Source: Bradyrhizobium sp. AZCC 1719 (GTDB lineage: Bacteria; Pseudomonadota; Alphaproteobacteria; Rhizobiales; Xanthobacteraceae). Taken from it: a stretch of 64,000 nt of DNA. Location of the stretch: the NCBI RefSeq assembly GCF_036924525.1, contig NZ_JAZHRU010000001.1, forward strand, positions 4,617,001 to 4,681,000, read 5' to 3'. The stretch's first letter is position 1. Each line of letters starts with the position of its first letter. The translations under genes were made by a program, and so were the position numbers. This document shows, piece after piece, positions 44,933 to 53,830 of the stretch. Below the pieces are notes generated by a model. That model ran no database searches, had not been told where the DNA came from, and saw only the letters and a list, made by a program, of their open reading frames with translations.

Positions 44933-47900
44933 TGGTATCCTCCTCCGTTATGTAGGGCGTTTTCGACGGCTTCCTTGAGGCGCTGACGCTCCTCATCCCG
45001 GGAATGGGTCCACGCGTACGACGAGACCCGGTGAATGAACGGGACCGCTCCATTCAGAACCTTCGGTCGCCAGACCTCGCGCGCTCGGGCTCTTTGGAGC
45101 AGCAAGTGCCGCGGAGCGTCGCACTCTACGCCTAGCGCATACAGACCCGTGCGAGGATCGGTGATCGCGAAATCGAGACTGAACGCGCCACCATCGCGCG
45201 CCTTGGCCGGCTTCCATCCGCTGGTCTCCAGAAATTTCTCGACGGATTTCGTGAAGCCATCGTCCACGAGACTTTCATATTCGCGATCCGCGCTTTTTTC
45301 CGTCACGAGGCGTTCGAGCAAGGTCCTGCCGGAGTCTGCCGATCCCTCCGAAACGGTACGAGCGTATTCCAGGTAACCCTGAAGATAGTCCCGAGGTACA
45401 CGCGGTCCGCCGCGTCGGATCAGGAGGTCGGAAATCTCGGATACCGGCATGGACGTGACGATGACGACCTTTTCTCTTGCCCTGGTCACGGCCACGTTCA
45501 AGCGCCGCTCGCCGCCGGCATGACCGAGTGCTCCGAAGCTCTTGCGGAAAACGCCGTGCTCATTGCGTCCGAAAGTGGTCGAGAACACGATGATGTCGCG
45601 CTCGTCGCCCTGAACGTTCTCCACGTTCTTGACGAAGAAGCCCATATCCTCGCCGCCTTCGACGCGCTCACGCTCCCGCATCAAGGCATCGCGAAACGCC
45701 TCGTCGTTTTCGGCGCGCTCTTCCAGCGCATCCTCGATTGCGTCTGCCTGCTTGCGATTGAATGTCACGACACCGACTGATGGCGGCGAAGCGTCCTCCC
45801 AGAGGCTGCTGAGATACTCCACCACATCGGAGGCTTCCTTGGGATTGGTCTGGCTCTTGTAGATGCCGTCCGAGCGGAGAACCTCGATAGGTTTGATCCT
45901 CCGGATCGTTTCGTCGGGGTGGCGAACCGGCACACTGAGACCGTTCGCGTAGAACGAAGCGTTCGAAAACGAGATGAGCTCGCGGTATTTCGAACGATAG
46001 TGGACCTGCAGGGTTCGACTTTGGAGGGCAGAGCGCGCAAGCTGGAGCAGGTCGGGACAATCCTTGATCTCCCGCCGATTCCACGTTTCCGCGAAGGCTT
46101 CGCGTTCCTCTTCGGTCGCTTCCTCCTCCGGCTCCTCGCCATCGAAGATTGCCGCTTCGTCGTTCTCAACCTTGCTCGCGAAGAATGTCGTGGGCGGCAT
46201 CTGCTTCTCGTCGCCGCTCACGATCACGATCTTGCTCCGGAATAGCGATGGCAACGCATATTCCACCGGCATCTGGGAGGCTTCGTCGAAAATAACGGTA
46301 TCGAACGTGCCGGGACGCGCTTGCAGCACGCGGCTCGCGATGTCGGGAGTCATCAGCCAAACCGGTCGCAGCGCGAAAAGGCCAAGCGGAGCGGCTTTCT
46401 CGATGAACTCTCGAAGTCGCAACGCCCTCGGTCCGCGAAGTCGAGTGATCGGTTCCCACTCTCGCGTCGGATGGACGCGGCTGACGTCGATGCCGTGGAT
46501 CAGAAGCTCCCTGTTGCAATCCCTGATCTGCGCGTCGGCTTCGGCAAGCGACGTCACCTTCGCTTCGACCGCTCCGCTATCGAGGAGGACCTCCGGATTG
46601 GCGGCTTCCATCGCGCTCTTCCAGGCCAGCCGCGCCTCCCGTCCGATGGTTGCACGGATGCAAGAATCAAGATCGCCGGTACCGATCGATGAGAGTTCAG
46701 CTTCCTTCGAGCGAAGAGTGCGGAAGATAGCGCGTTCCTTGTCGCCGAGACGAACGGAGCGGAGCCGAAATTCCTGGTAGGGCACCAGCATCGGTAACGC
46801 TTGGAGTATTTCGGCGAGGGCGGCCTCGTTTGATCGGCCGCCGTCGATCGTCGCGCGTCGCGATTCGATCCAATCCGCGTCAAAATATCGGGCAAGATCA
46901 TCCAGCGCCGCATGGCTTTGCTGCCGGACATCCTGTCTTCTGAGGGCACGATCCGCCCGCCCGAAGAACCAGTCAATCCCTTCGACCTTTCCGGTCATGG
47001 CTGCCCGGTCGAGCTCAGCCCGGTTGGGGCAGTCGTCTATGACGGTCACGAGGTTGTGGACGACCGCAAGTATCGAATGCAGGTTCCTAGAAAATTCGGC
47101 GAGTTTGCCGGGAGCAACGTCGTGATCGGGAGCCTTGCCGAAAAGCGCGGTGAGATATCCGGCCAACTGCGTTCTCAGCGGCCTGAGCACCAACTCCAGT
47201 TCGGCCCCACGATGGAAAGACGAGATGGCTCGGTCGTCGTCGGCAAAACTCATGGTCGTCAGCAGAGCGCGAAGACGACGTTTTCGAAACCAACGCATGG
47301 GATTGATCATTGCCAATCCCTTCGCTGGCTGGAGTACCGCTGCTGCCATTTCCGAAGTGGATCTTAGCTCGTCGTCGTGGACTCTCACCAGCTTCCGAAT
47401 CTGCTCCGGCTGGTGGGCCGATGGATCAAGCGAAGCGAGGCGTTCCTCAAGCCAAACGAGGCCGGCGAGCATATTGGTGCCCTTGGACCGGCCGCCCTCT
47501 GGACTTCTAAACATAGGAAGCCAGCGTCCGAGATTGGCGCAGAGGCCCTCGCTGATCGAGCGAAGCTTCTCGGCCGTCCGAAGCCATTGTCTGAAGGCGT
47601 CAAAATCTGAAATCTTCAACGAGTCCGCGGTCTCCGCTTCCGCGTTCTCGCGTCCTGCCTCCAAGTCCGAGAAGGCACGAAGGGACGTACCGAACTCCTC
47701 CGCCGTTCCGCGGTCCGGGTTGAAGACCTTGAGAGAGGATAGGGCATTGCCCTCGAATTTGGCCGGAAGCCAATATCTCGCAAGCGGTCCGCAATTCTCC
47801 TCGACCGTTGCGATGTCTGACGGATGCAAGTCCGATAGTAGCGAACGAAGCGCCGGCGCACCGATTGGCTTCGGCTCGTTTTCCTCGATGGCCAGGAGTT

Positions 47901-50900
47901 CGCCGAGCAATGACCGATAGGTCAATCCCGTCCGATTTTCGACTTCGTGCAAGGCGGCCTGTTGACGATCGAGTTCCGCTTCGAGCACGTCGATGCGAGC
48001 CGCCAATCGCTCGCGATCGCGCTTCCAGGCGGGCGAACCGCCCGCGGGACGACCATGTAGGGCTTCGACCTGGGAACGGATCGAGCCGACGATAGCCTCG
48101 CGATCTCGCGTCGCGTCCGTGATCATGACGAAACGGTCACCAAGCCGCTCTCTTTCGAGGCGCTTCCTGACGACGTCAATTGCCGGTTGCTTCTGGCAAA
48201 TCACAAGCAGCGATTTGCCCCTGCCGATCGCGTCCGCCACCATATTGACGATGGTTTGGCTTTTGCCCGTCCCCGGTGGCCCCTCAATGACGAGGCCTGG
48301 TGCCTGTCGAGCTTCGATCACCGCCGCCTCCTGGGAGGGGTCGCTGTCGGCTGTGAAGTAGCGATCGATCTCCCGTACCGGGGCCGGCGTCGGCGGCGCC
48401 GACTTTTGATCCGTGAGACGGAGTGCTGCCTCGAGCGCGGTCGCCGTTGGCGGCATTCCTCTCAAGAGCTGGAGATCCTTCATGACCGCCTGCCCCATAA
48501 AGGCGAGATGAAAGAGCACGGCTGCCGGCACGACTTGTCGTTCGTGCGAGCCGACCTTCACGTCCTTCCGGGGAAGGGGTGTCAACTCGCTTCCCATCGG
48601 CGAGGCGAGCTGGCTGAACGCGTCCATCACATCCTGAATCGTAAGACTGCCGCGGGTGAGCAGCTCGTCCGCCGCTTCCTGCCATCGTCTTGCTTCGGGA
48701 ATTCCCACCATGCCTTCGAGGGCTGGGTTGACGACGACGTGTTCGGCTTCCGTCTCGGCGTTCTTTTCGCGTCCGTACCCGATCGTAACATGACCGCGGT
48801 TTCCAACTTCGGGCGACACGCTGACTGGCCAGAGCAGGACGGGCGCGATCCTCGGCTTCGTGTTCGGCTTCCCGTCTCGCATGAGGAGGAACGGAAATCC
48901 CATGTATAGGCCGTCGATCCCGGTATCTCGCTTGTAGAGCAGTGCATGCGAATGGAGAGATCGCAGTCTGCGTTCCAGTCCCTCGTTCTCGGAAAACGCG
49001 GCAGGATCGACGTTCACTGCTCGACCCGCTCTGGCCAAAAGAAGACTAAGGATTTCCGATCCCGGCAATCGCGGCGTATTCAACTCGGTCAGATCTATTC
49101 TCGCGGTTTTGCCGATGAGCATCCGCGTCAGCGGCCCACGCAGTACGCCGCCTGATATTCTTTTCGCGAAAAAATCAAGAATGGTCGAAACGTAGCCTTG
49201 CTTGGGAAGCGGCTTCCACGTGTCTTTCGGAACAGAGAGAAGTGCGAGCGCCCGACCGATCGGCATGCGTCGGTCAAGACGAAATTCGTCGGCCCATTCG
49301 TCGACAGTCGAAATCCCGCACCTGGCGAAATTTTGTATACGCTCGTCGACCGCCTGGTAGATTTCACGACGAGGCCGCGCGAGTCGCGCCGCAGCCTCCT
49401 CCTTCGAAAAGGCGCTCAAGCCTGCCGATGAAGTCTGCTTGGCTGCCTCCTCGATCACCTCCTCCACCGAGCGGAATTGGCTCGGCGATGCGCTGAGGAG
49501 AATTATCAGATCCTCTTCGGCCGACTGTCGCCGCTCCACGAGCGAAACGATGCCCGCATGGTCGGTGTCGGGAAGCAACCTCCGCTTCTCCTCCCACAGA
49601 GCCGACAAACGGGCCATCGACGTCGAGAGGAGGTGCACGCGAAGCAGGTCCTCCTCGACTTCGATATCGAGTTGTTCCAGGCGCTTCCGGACAGTCTCGG
49701 CGCGCAGTTTCAGGCGCCAAAGCAAATCGTCCGCATCGACCTTTCGAAGAAGATCTGGAGCCGGGCCAGTGATGAGGCTGAAGCCGTCGTCGGGATGGTC
49801 GAGCAGCCAGCCTGGGGTAACAATGTTTCCCCGGACAATCAAAGGCATGGACGGGTTCAGTGTCTTCAACGAGATCGATAACTTCAGATCTTCGTTCAGT
49901 TCCTCGACCCGTGCGAACTGTCGCAGCGCCGCGGGCACTTTGGCATCGAAACCCGCCTCTGTAGCCCAGGTTGCCACCGCTCCTCGCAGTAGAAGGCCTC
50001 TTGCCTCATCCCAGTTGGATGCTTCGGCAGCGGCAAGAGCGAACGAGCCGGCCGACCTGTACTGCTTGCCGCCGAGCGTGATGGATGCCCGACCCTCCGC
50101 TTCGCCGGCTTTTTGTCCTGCAGGCACTGACACTGCTTCGCCCGCCAGCCAGGCCTGAACTTCCTTCCATTGCCACCGCTGACGGCGATCACTTGCGAGA
50201 AGGCCTCGAAGAAGCAGGTCCATGGAAGGATCCAGATTCTCCGGCAACGGCACGCCGTTGGTCAGCACGTGGATCAGGAAGGCCTGCTCGTTGATGCCTT
50301 CGAAGCAGGCTCCTGCGGTGATCCGCTCCAGCAGGATCATCCCCATGCTCCACCAGTCCGAAGCCGCCGCTACGCCGCCCGCAATCGCTTCAGGCGCCAT
50401 GTAGCGGGTCGTTTCAAGCGGAGAGGCGATGTCGAGGTCGAATTCCGAAAGCCGTGCGGAGCCGAAGCTGCCGATAGCGAGGTCGAGCGGATCCCGGGAG
50501 CGGACGAAAATGGTGGTAGGGCGGAGGTCTCTGTGGCGCAGGCCTGCCTCGGTCAGCGAATGTACGGCTCGGGCAAGTTCGCTGATGAACCTCTCCAGCG
50601 CCGTCCGATCACCGACGTCCAGCGACAGATCCGCGACGGTGCCGCCCGGGAATTCTTCTACGACCTCATAAGCGCGCTCGCACCATCGACCGGTCGTGAT
50701 TATTTCCGCGACGTGATCGCGCGGAACTTTTCGCAGCAGATCGTAGATCGCTCCGTCCGGTTCGGACGCGGTCGCATATAGCGTAAGCACTCCGCGACGT
50801 TCGCTGGAGTCCTGCACGGCCGTATAGCGTTCACGAACCGTACTTGACGACTCGATCCTGTCGAGGAGACGCCAGCCGTCGATGATTGTCTCGGTCGGCG

Positions 50901-51198
50901 ATGGTTCGGTATCTGGCTCGGGTCTTGGCTCGGGTTGTGGAGCGGGCGATGCCGGTTCGTCGAGAATTTCTCCGCAGGTGCTGCAGATGAGATCGCCCGG
51001 CGAATTGGCGTGCCCGTTGCGACAAGCCGGATTGGCTGGCGTCGGCGCGGGAGGGACAGACGCAGGTTGCGGCCGGCCAGGTAACGTCACATCGACCGAC
51101 GACAGATCCCATCCGCAATTGTGACCATCGACCGTGCCTTCGCAGAAGTACTCAGTGACGGGACGTTCGGTTTGGCAGTTTGGGCAAAGCCTAATCAT
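44929..51198 (-). CDS. Zinc-ribbon/pseudokinase/DUF4011-type/SF1 helicase/REase fusion, 2089 aa
   Basis: Two zinc ribbons (Cys5, Cys8, Cys19, Cys28, and 59-75) precede a kinase-like domain (~109-352). It keeps HRDLRP (Asp224) and APE (268-270), but DFG is SFG (244-246) and the VAIK lysine region reads VLTLY, so it is probably a pseudokinase. The middle (~600-950) resembles DUF4011-type helicase neighbours. SF1 motifs follow: Walker A EGPPGTGKSQT (~970), Walker B FDEASQM (~1635), SGDEKQMPP and AVTRAREK (~1903). The C-terminus (~1990-2080) fits a PD-(D/E)xK-like REase_MTES_1575 fold: SLDFAITDP, then ALGVECDAP. It is the core of a four-gene operon and likely a nucleic-acid-targeting defence effector. 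Confidence 0.85.
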   Translation of the reverse strand: MIRLCPNCQTERPVTEYFCEGTVDGHNCGWDLSSVDVTLPGRPQPASVPPAPTPANPACRNGHANSPGDLICSTCGEILDEPASPAPQPEPRPEPDTEPSPTETIIDGWRLLDRIESSSTVRERYTAVQDSSERRGVLTLYATASEPDGAIYDLLRKVPRDHVAEIITTGRWCERAYEVVEEFPGGTVADLSLDVGDRTALERFISELARAVHSLTEAGLRHRDLRPTTIFVRSRDPLDLAIGSFGSARLSEFDLDIASPLETTRYMAPEAIAGGVAAASDWWSMGMILLERITAGACFEGINEQAFLIHVLTNGVPLPENLDPSMDLLLRGLLASDRRQRWQWKEVQAWLAGEAVSVPAGQKAGEAEGRASITLGGKQYRSAGSFALAAAEASNWDEARGLLLRGAVATWATEAGFDAKVPAALRQFARVEELNEDLKLSISLKTLNPSMPLIVRGNIVTPGWLLDHPDDGFSLITGPAPDLLRKVDADDLLWRLKLRAETVRKRLEQLDIEVEEDLLRVHLLSTSMARLSALWEEKRRLLPDTDHAGIVSLVERRQSAEEDLIILLSASPSQFRSVEEVIEEAAKQTSSAGLSAFSKEEAAARLARPRREIYQAVDERIQNFARCGISTVDEWADEFRLDRRMPIGRALALLSVPKDTWKPLPKQGYVSTILDFFAKRISGGVLRGPLTRMLIGKTARIDLTELNTPRLPGSEILSLLLARAGRAVNVDPAAFSENEGLERRLRSLHSHALLYKRDTGIDGLYMGFPFLLMRDGKPNTKPRIAPVLLWPVSVSPEVGNRGHVTIGYGREKNAETEAEHVVVNPALEGMVGIPEARRWQEAADELLTRGSLTIQDVMDAFSQLASPMGSELTPLPRKDVKVGSHERQVVPAAVLFHLAFMGQAVMKDLQLLRGMPPTATALEAALRLTDQKSAPPTPAPVREIDRYFTADSDPSQEAAVIEARQAPGLVIEGPPGTGKSQTIVNMVADAIGRGKSLLVICQKQPAIDVVRKRLERERLGDRFVMITDATRDREAIVGSIRSQVEALHGRPAGGSPAWKRDRERLAARIDVLEAELDRQQAALHEVENRTGLTYRSLLGELLAIEENEPKPIGAPALRSLLSDLHPSDIATVEENCGPLARYWLPAKFEGNALSSLKVFNPDRGTAEEFGTSLRAFSDLEAGRENAEAETADSLKISDFDAFRQWLRTAEKLRSISEGLCANLGRWLPMFRSPEGGRSKGTNMLAGLVWLEERLASLDPSAHQPEQIRKLVRVHDDELRSTSEMAAAVLQPAKGLAMINPMRWFRKRRLRALLTTMSFADDDRAISSFHRGAELELVLRPLRTQLAGYLTALFGKAPDHDVAPGKLAEFSRNLHSILAVVHNLVTVIDDCPNRAELDRAAMTGKVEGIDWFFGRADRALRRQDVRQQSHAALDDLARYFDADWIESRRATIDGGRSNEAALAEILQALPMLVPYQEFRLRSVRLGDKERAIFRTLRSKEAELSSIGTGDLDSCIRATIGREARLAWKSAMEAANPEVLLDSGAVEAKVTSLAEADAQIRDCNRELLIHGIDVSRVHPTREWEPITRLRGPRALRLREFIEKAAPLGLFALRPVWLMTPDIASRVLQARPGTFDTVIFDEASQMPVEYALPSLFRSKIVIVSGDEKQMPPTTFFASKVENDEAAIFDGEEPEEEATEEEREAFAETWNRREIKDCPDLLQLARSALQSRTLQVHYRSKYRELISFSNASFYANGLSVPVRHPDETIRRIKPIEVLRSDGIYKSQTNPKEASDVVEYLSSLWEDASPPSVGVVTFNRKQADAIEDALEERAENDEAFRDALMRERERVEGGEDMGFFVKNVENVQGDERDIIVFSTTFGRNEHGVFRKSFGALGHAGGERRLNVAVTRAREKVVIVTSMPVSEISDLLIRRGGPRVPRDYLQGYLEYARTVSEGSADSGRTLLERLVTEKSADREYESLVDDGFTKSVEKFLETSGWKPAKARDGGAFSLDFAITDPRTGLYALGVECDAPRHLLLQRARAREVWRPKVLNGAVPFIHRVSSYAWTHSRDEERQRLKEAVENALHNGGGYQ

Positions 51199-51863
51199 GC
51201 CGGGCGAGCCCGCATGGAAGGAATGCGCTTGTCCTCGGAGGTGTCGAGTGTCGATCCATTGCTTTCGAGTAATTCCTGCAGTCTGCGAAAATCATTGCGC
51301 GCGGGTATACCGGCAAACCAGACGTCGCCGTTTTCGTCGAACATGACGTCGACGGACCGATCCCGCTCGTCGGCCAGGCGCTCGAAGCTGGCGAACCGGG
51401 CGCGGCCTTTTTCCGTGATGAAGTGAAGTTCCTGATTGTCGCTCCCTCGCAGAGCAAGCGTCTGCGTTTTCTCGAACTCGAAAGGCCCCGTAACGAGGGC
51501 ATCGATCGTAGCAGGGGGCGTGCCAACCGTGTTGCGGATGTGCATCCACGGATATCCGGTGAAGACGAGTATGTCAGCCTCGGTCTTCGACCTGATTCGT
51601 GTCGTTAGATCCAACAAAGCGTCGGGCTGATCGAAAGGCTCGCCTCCGGAGATGGTGATGCCGTCGGCCTTCGAGATCCACGGAATGATGGAATTGACCA
51701 CTTCTTCGACCGTCGTGTTTCCTCGTCCTTCGACCCAGGTGTCCATGGAAATGCAGCCCGGACAACGGATGGAGCAACCCTGAAACCAAATGCCAAGTCT
51801 TCGGCCAGGCCCTAAAGTCGTCACGGGAAAATGGATACGCGATACGGAGATGCGGACAGTCAT
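51195..51863 (-). CDS. Radical SAM protein (NrdG-like size), 222 aa
   Basis: The cluster-binding CxxxCxxC is WFQGCSIRCPGC (Cys30, Cys34, Cys37), and the SAM-binding GGE motif is in ITISGGEPFDQPDALLD. The size and order match small activase-type radical SAM enzymes such as NrdG and PflA. The C-terminal third (~140-222) is extra (GSDNQELHFITEKGRARFAS). No glycyl-radical partner is seen. It starts one base after the AAA+ gene stop and ends in a 4-base overlap with the fusion gene, so it probably modifies a partner or substrate of this operon. Confidence 0.88.
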   Translation of the reverse strand: MTVRISVSRIHFPVTTLGPGRRLGIWFQGCSIRCPGCISMDTWVEGRGNTTVEEVVNSIIPWISKADGITISGGEPFDQPDALLDLTTRIRSKTEADILVFTGYPWMHIRNTVGTPPATIDALVTGPFEFEKTQTLALRGSDNQELHFITEKGRARFASFERLADERDRSVDVMFDENGDVWFAGIPARNDFRRLQELLESNGSTLDTSEDKRIPSMRARPA

Positions 51864-51864
51864 C

Positions 51865-53688
51865 TCAAGGCTCTCTTTCGAGCCGCAGCGTCGATGATGC
51901 CCCGGTTTGAATTTCTAGAACCTGATATCGGCTTCCTGCTTCTGCGCCGCTGTCGAACAGACTGCGCGACAGCGGGTTGATGAGATGGGCTTCGACGTGA
52001 TTGCGTATACCGCGACCGCCGTTCGAAAGATCCGCCAGGCACAAACCACGCAGCGTCGCGCGGGCCTGTTCCGACAGTGTCACCTCGTAGCCTAGCGATT
52101 TGACGTCGTTCAGCAGGTTGTCCACCATCTGATCGAAGATTTCGTTCGCGACATCTCCGCGAATGAAATCGAAGACGATCACGTTCTCGCCGATGCGATT
52201 CAGGATTTCCGGACGGTTGAGCACTTGCTTGAAGTGTTTTTCGATCTCGCTGCGGACCTTCCGTTTGACCGCATCGAACGTCTCCTCCGGCGTCACGTTC
52301 GCGATCCGCTCGCCCGTGGGGCCGGGCGCGTAGATGCCGAGATTGGACGTGAAGACGATGAACGCTTCGGAGAAGTAGACGCGATCCCCTCGTCCCGAGG
52401 TGAGAACGCCGTCGTCCAGGATTTGAAGGAATTTATCGAGGATCCGCGGGTGCGCCTTCTCGATCTCGTCGAAAAGGACGACGCTAAAAGGCTTTTCTCG
52501 GATCGCGTTCGTGAGCTCGCCTCCGACGTCGTATCCGACGTAACCGGGTGGGGCACCGATCAAACGCTGATCGGAATGCTCTGCGCTGAACTCGGACATG
52601 TCGAAGCGGATGTATGCGCTGTCGTCGCCGAAGAGCAGGCTCGTGATGGTCTTCGCGAGTTCCGTCTTGCCGACGCCAGTGGGACCGGCAAGGAAGGCGA
52701 CGCCCCTTGGCCGGCCTCCCCTCGGCGATTGCCCGATGCCGGTGACGGCGCGCTTTACTATGTCGAGCATGTGAGTGACGGCGTGGGCCTGTCCCTTCAC
52801 GCGGCGTCTTACGAACTCGTCCGCAGAACTGATCTTGTCATGGCTTATTTTGCGCCACGGATCTTCGGTGACGCCGACCTTGAAACGCCGAACCGCATCG
52901 GAGATGCGATCGAACATGACGTTTTCACTTCGGGAGAGTTGTGCGATCGCGCTAAGATCGAGAAGCAGAAGTCCTTCCGTTTCGTCGACGAATCCGTTGG
53001 TCGACTTCTCCAAATCGGCTGGGGCGGCGATTTGAGCGCCGGGTAGTCCCCGCATCAACGAACTGATCATGGTCCGCCTGGCCAAGTGGTCGGGCCGACC
53101 GATCGGAATGTGCCGAATACGAGGATTACCGATCAGGAACCAGTCCGGAAGGTCTCCTTCCTTGTCCACGATCCAAATCACGGTGTTGAAGTAGGGCTGA
53201 CGACGATCGCCGGCCGGACGAGCCCGCGCCGAGTGAGAAAGTATCAACGCACGGGAAAACAACTGGTGTTCGGCCGGAGAAAGGGCCTCACTGCGCGTAA
53301 TCAAGCGCGATGCGAAGTCGATGATGAGGGCCGAAGGCGGGCCGTCGGAAGGAACGTGTCGTTCGAGAGCCGAGGCCAACAGATCGATGCCGCCGGCAGC
53401 GGTTCCGTTCGTGGTCGTCAGCCCAAGATGCATCAGAAAGCTATCGTCGGAGGGTTCTAGGGCTCGAAAGCCGTTCAAAAGATCAAAGCTGGCGATCCGA
53501 CCGTAGCCGGCGTCCTTCAGAGCGTCCGGTAATGCTCTGGCGAGGGATACGGATGTGATCTGGCCGGGTGCGGCCTCATGGATTTGGAGGTCCCGGGTAT
53601 TGCCCGACAGGACGAACTGGCTTCGCAAGGGCAGAAACCGGAGCAAATCGCGCAGCCATCTCGCCTTCTCGACCGTACCAGCCCCCAC
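51865..53688 (-). CDS. Clp-type AAA+ ATPase (ClpB D2-like module), 607 aa
   Basis: The C-terminal half is a complete Clp/AAA_2 module: Walker A LAGPTGVGKTELAKT (~333-345), GPPGYVGYDVGGELTN-type pore segment, Walker B VVLFDEIEKAHP (~400), sensor 1 IVFTSNLG, Arg finger region RPEILNRI and sensor 2 NGGRGIRN. The N-terminal ~300 residues replace the usual Clp N-domain and look like a degenerate AAA fold without Walker A (SALIIDFASRL, then IWIVDKEGDLPDW). It starts at GTG 53688 and is the first gene of the operon. It could remodel or unfold a target or partner protein. Confidence 0.88.
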   Translation of the reverse strand: MGAGTVEKARWLRDLLRFLPLRSQFVLSGNTRDLQIHEAAPGQITSVSLARALPDALKDAGYGRIASFDLLNGFRALEPSDDSFLMHLGLTTTNGTAAGGIDLLASALERHVPSDGPPSALIIDFASRLITRSEALSPAEHQLFSRALILSHSARARPAGDRRQPYFNTVIWIVDKEGDLPDWFLIGNPRIRHIPIGRPDHLARRTMISSLMRGLPGAQIAAPADLEKSTNGFVDETEGLLLLDLSAIAQLSRSENVMFDRISDAVRRFKVGVTEDPWRKISHDKISSADEFVRRRVKGQAHAVTHMLDIVKRAVTGIGQSPRGGRPRGVAFLAGPTGVGKTELAKTITSLLFGDDSAYIRFDMSEFSAEHSDQRLIGAPPGYVGYDVGGELTNAIREKPFSVVLFDEIEKAHPRILDKFLQILDDGVLTSGRGDRVYFSEAFIVFTSNLGIYAPGPTGERIANVTPEETFDAVKRKVRSEIEKHFKQVLNRPEILNRIGENVIVFDFIRGDVANEIFDQMVDNLLNDVKSLGYEVTLSEQARATLRGLCLADLSNGGRGIRNHVEAHLINPLSRSLFDSGAEAGSRYQVLEIQTGASSTLRLEREP

Positions 53689-53830
53689 CGAATTGACCCC
53701 CGTCTACACTCTTTGCGCGACTATAGTAGATTACTCGCCTCTTTCGAGCCCGATCGCCTAGGAAAATGGCATAATTGTCGCACGCTAGACGACCGAATCG
53801 GGTCGTCGGCGAACGGCATTGTGGTGGGAA
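53689..53830. promoter_or_regulatory. Divergent promoter region of the helicase operons
   Basis: The 140 bases between GTG 53688 (minus) and ATG 53831 (plus) are AT-richer than their flanks (CTATAGTAGATTACTCGCC and GGAAAATGGCATAATTG). They must hold both promoters. TATAGT (53732) is a fair -10-like element. No LexA box or clear palindrome is seen. Confidence 0.45.

Noticed and set aside
50125..50875. Active serine/threonine kinase in the 2089-aa protein
   Set aside because: SFG replaces DFG and no beta3 lysine is visible, so I call it a pseudokinase.
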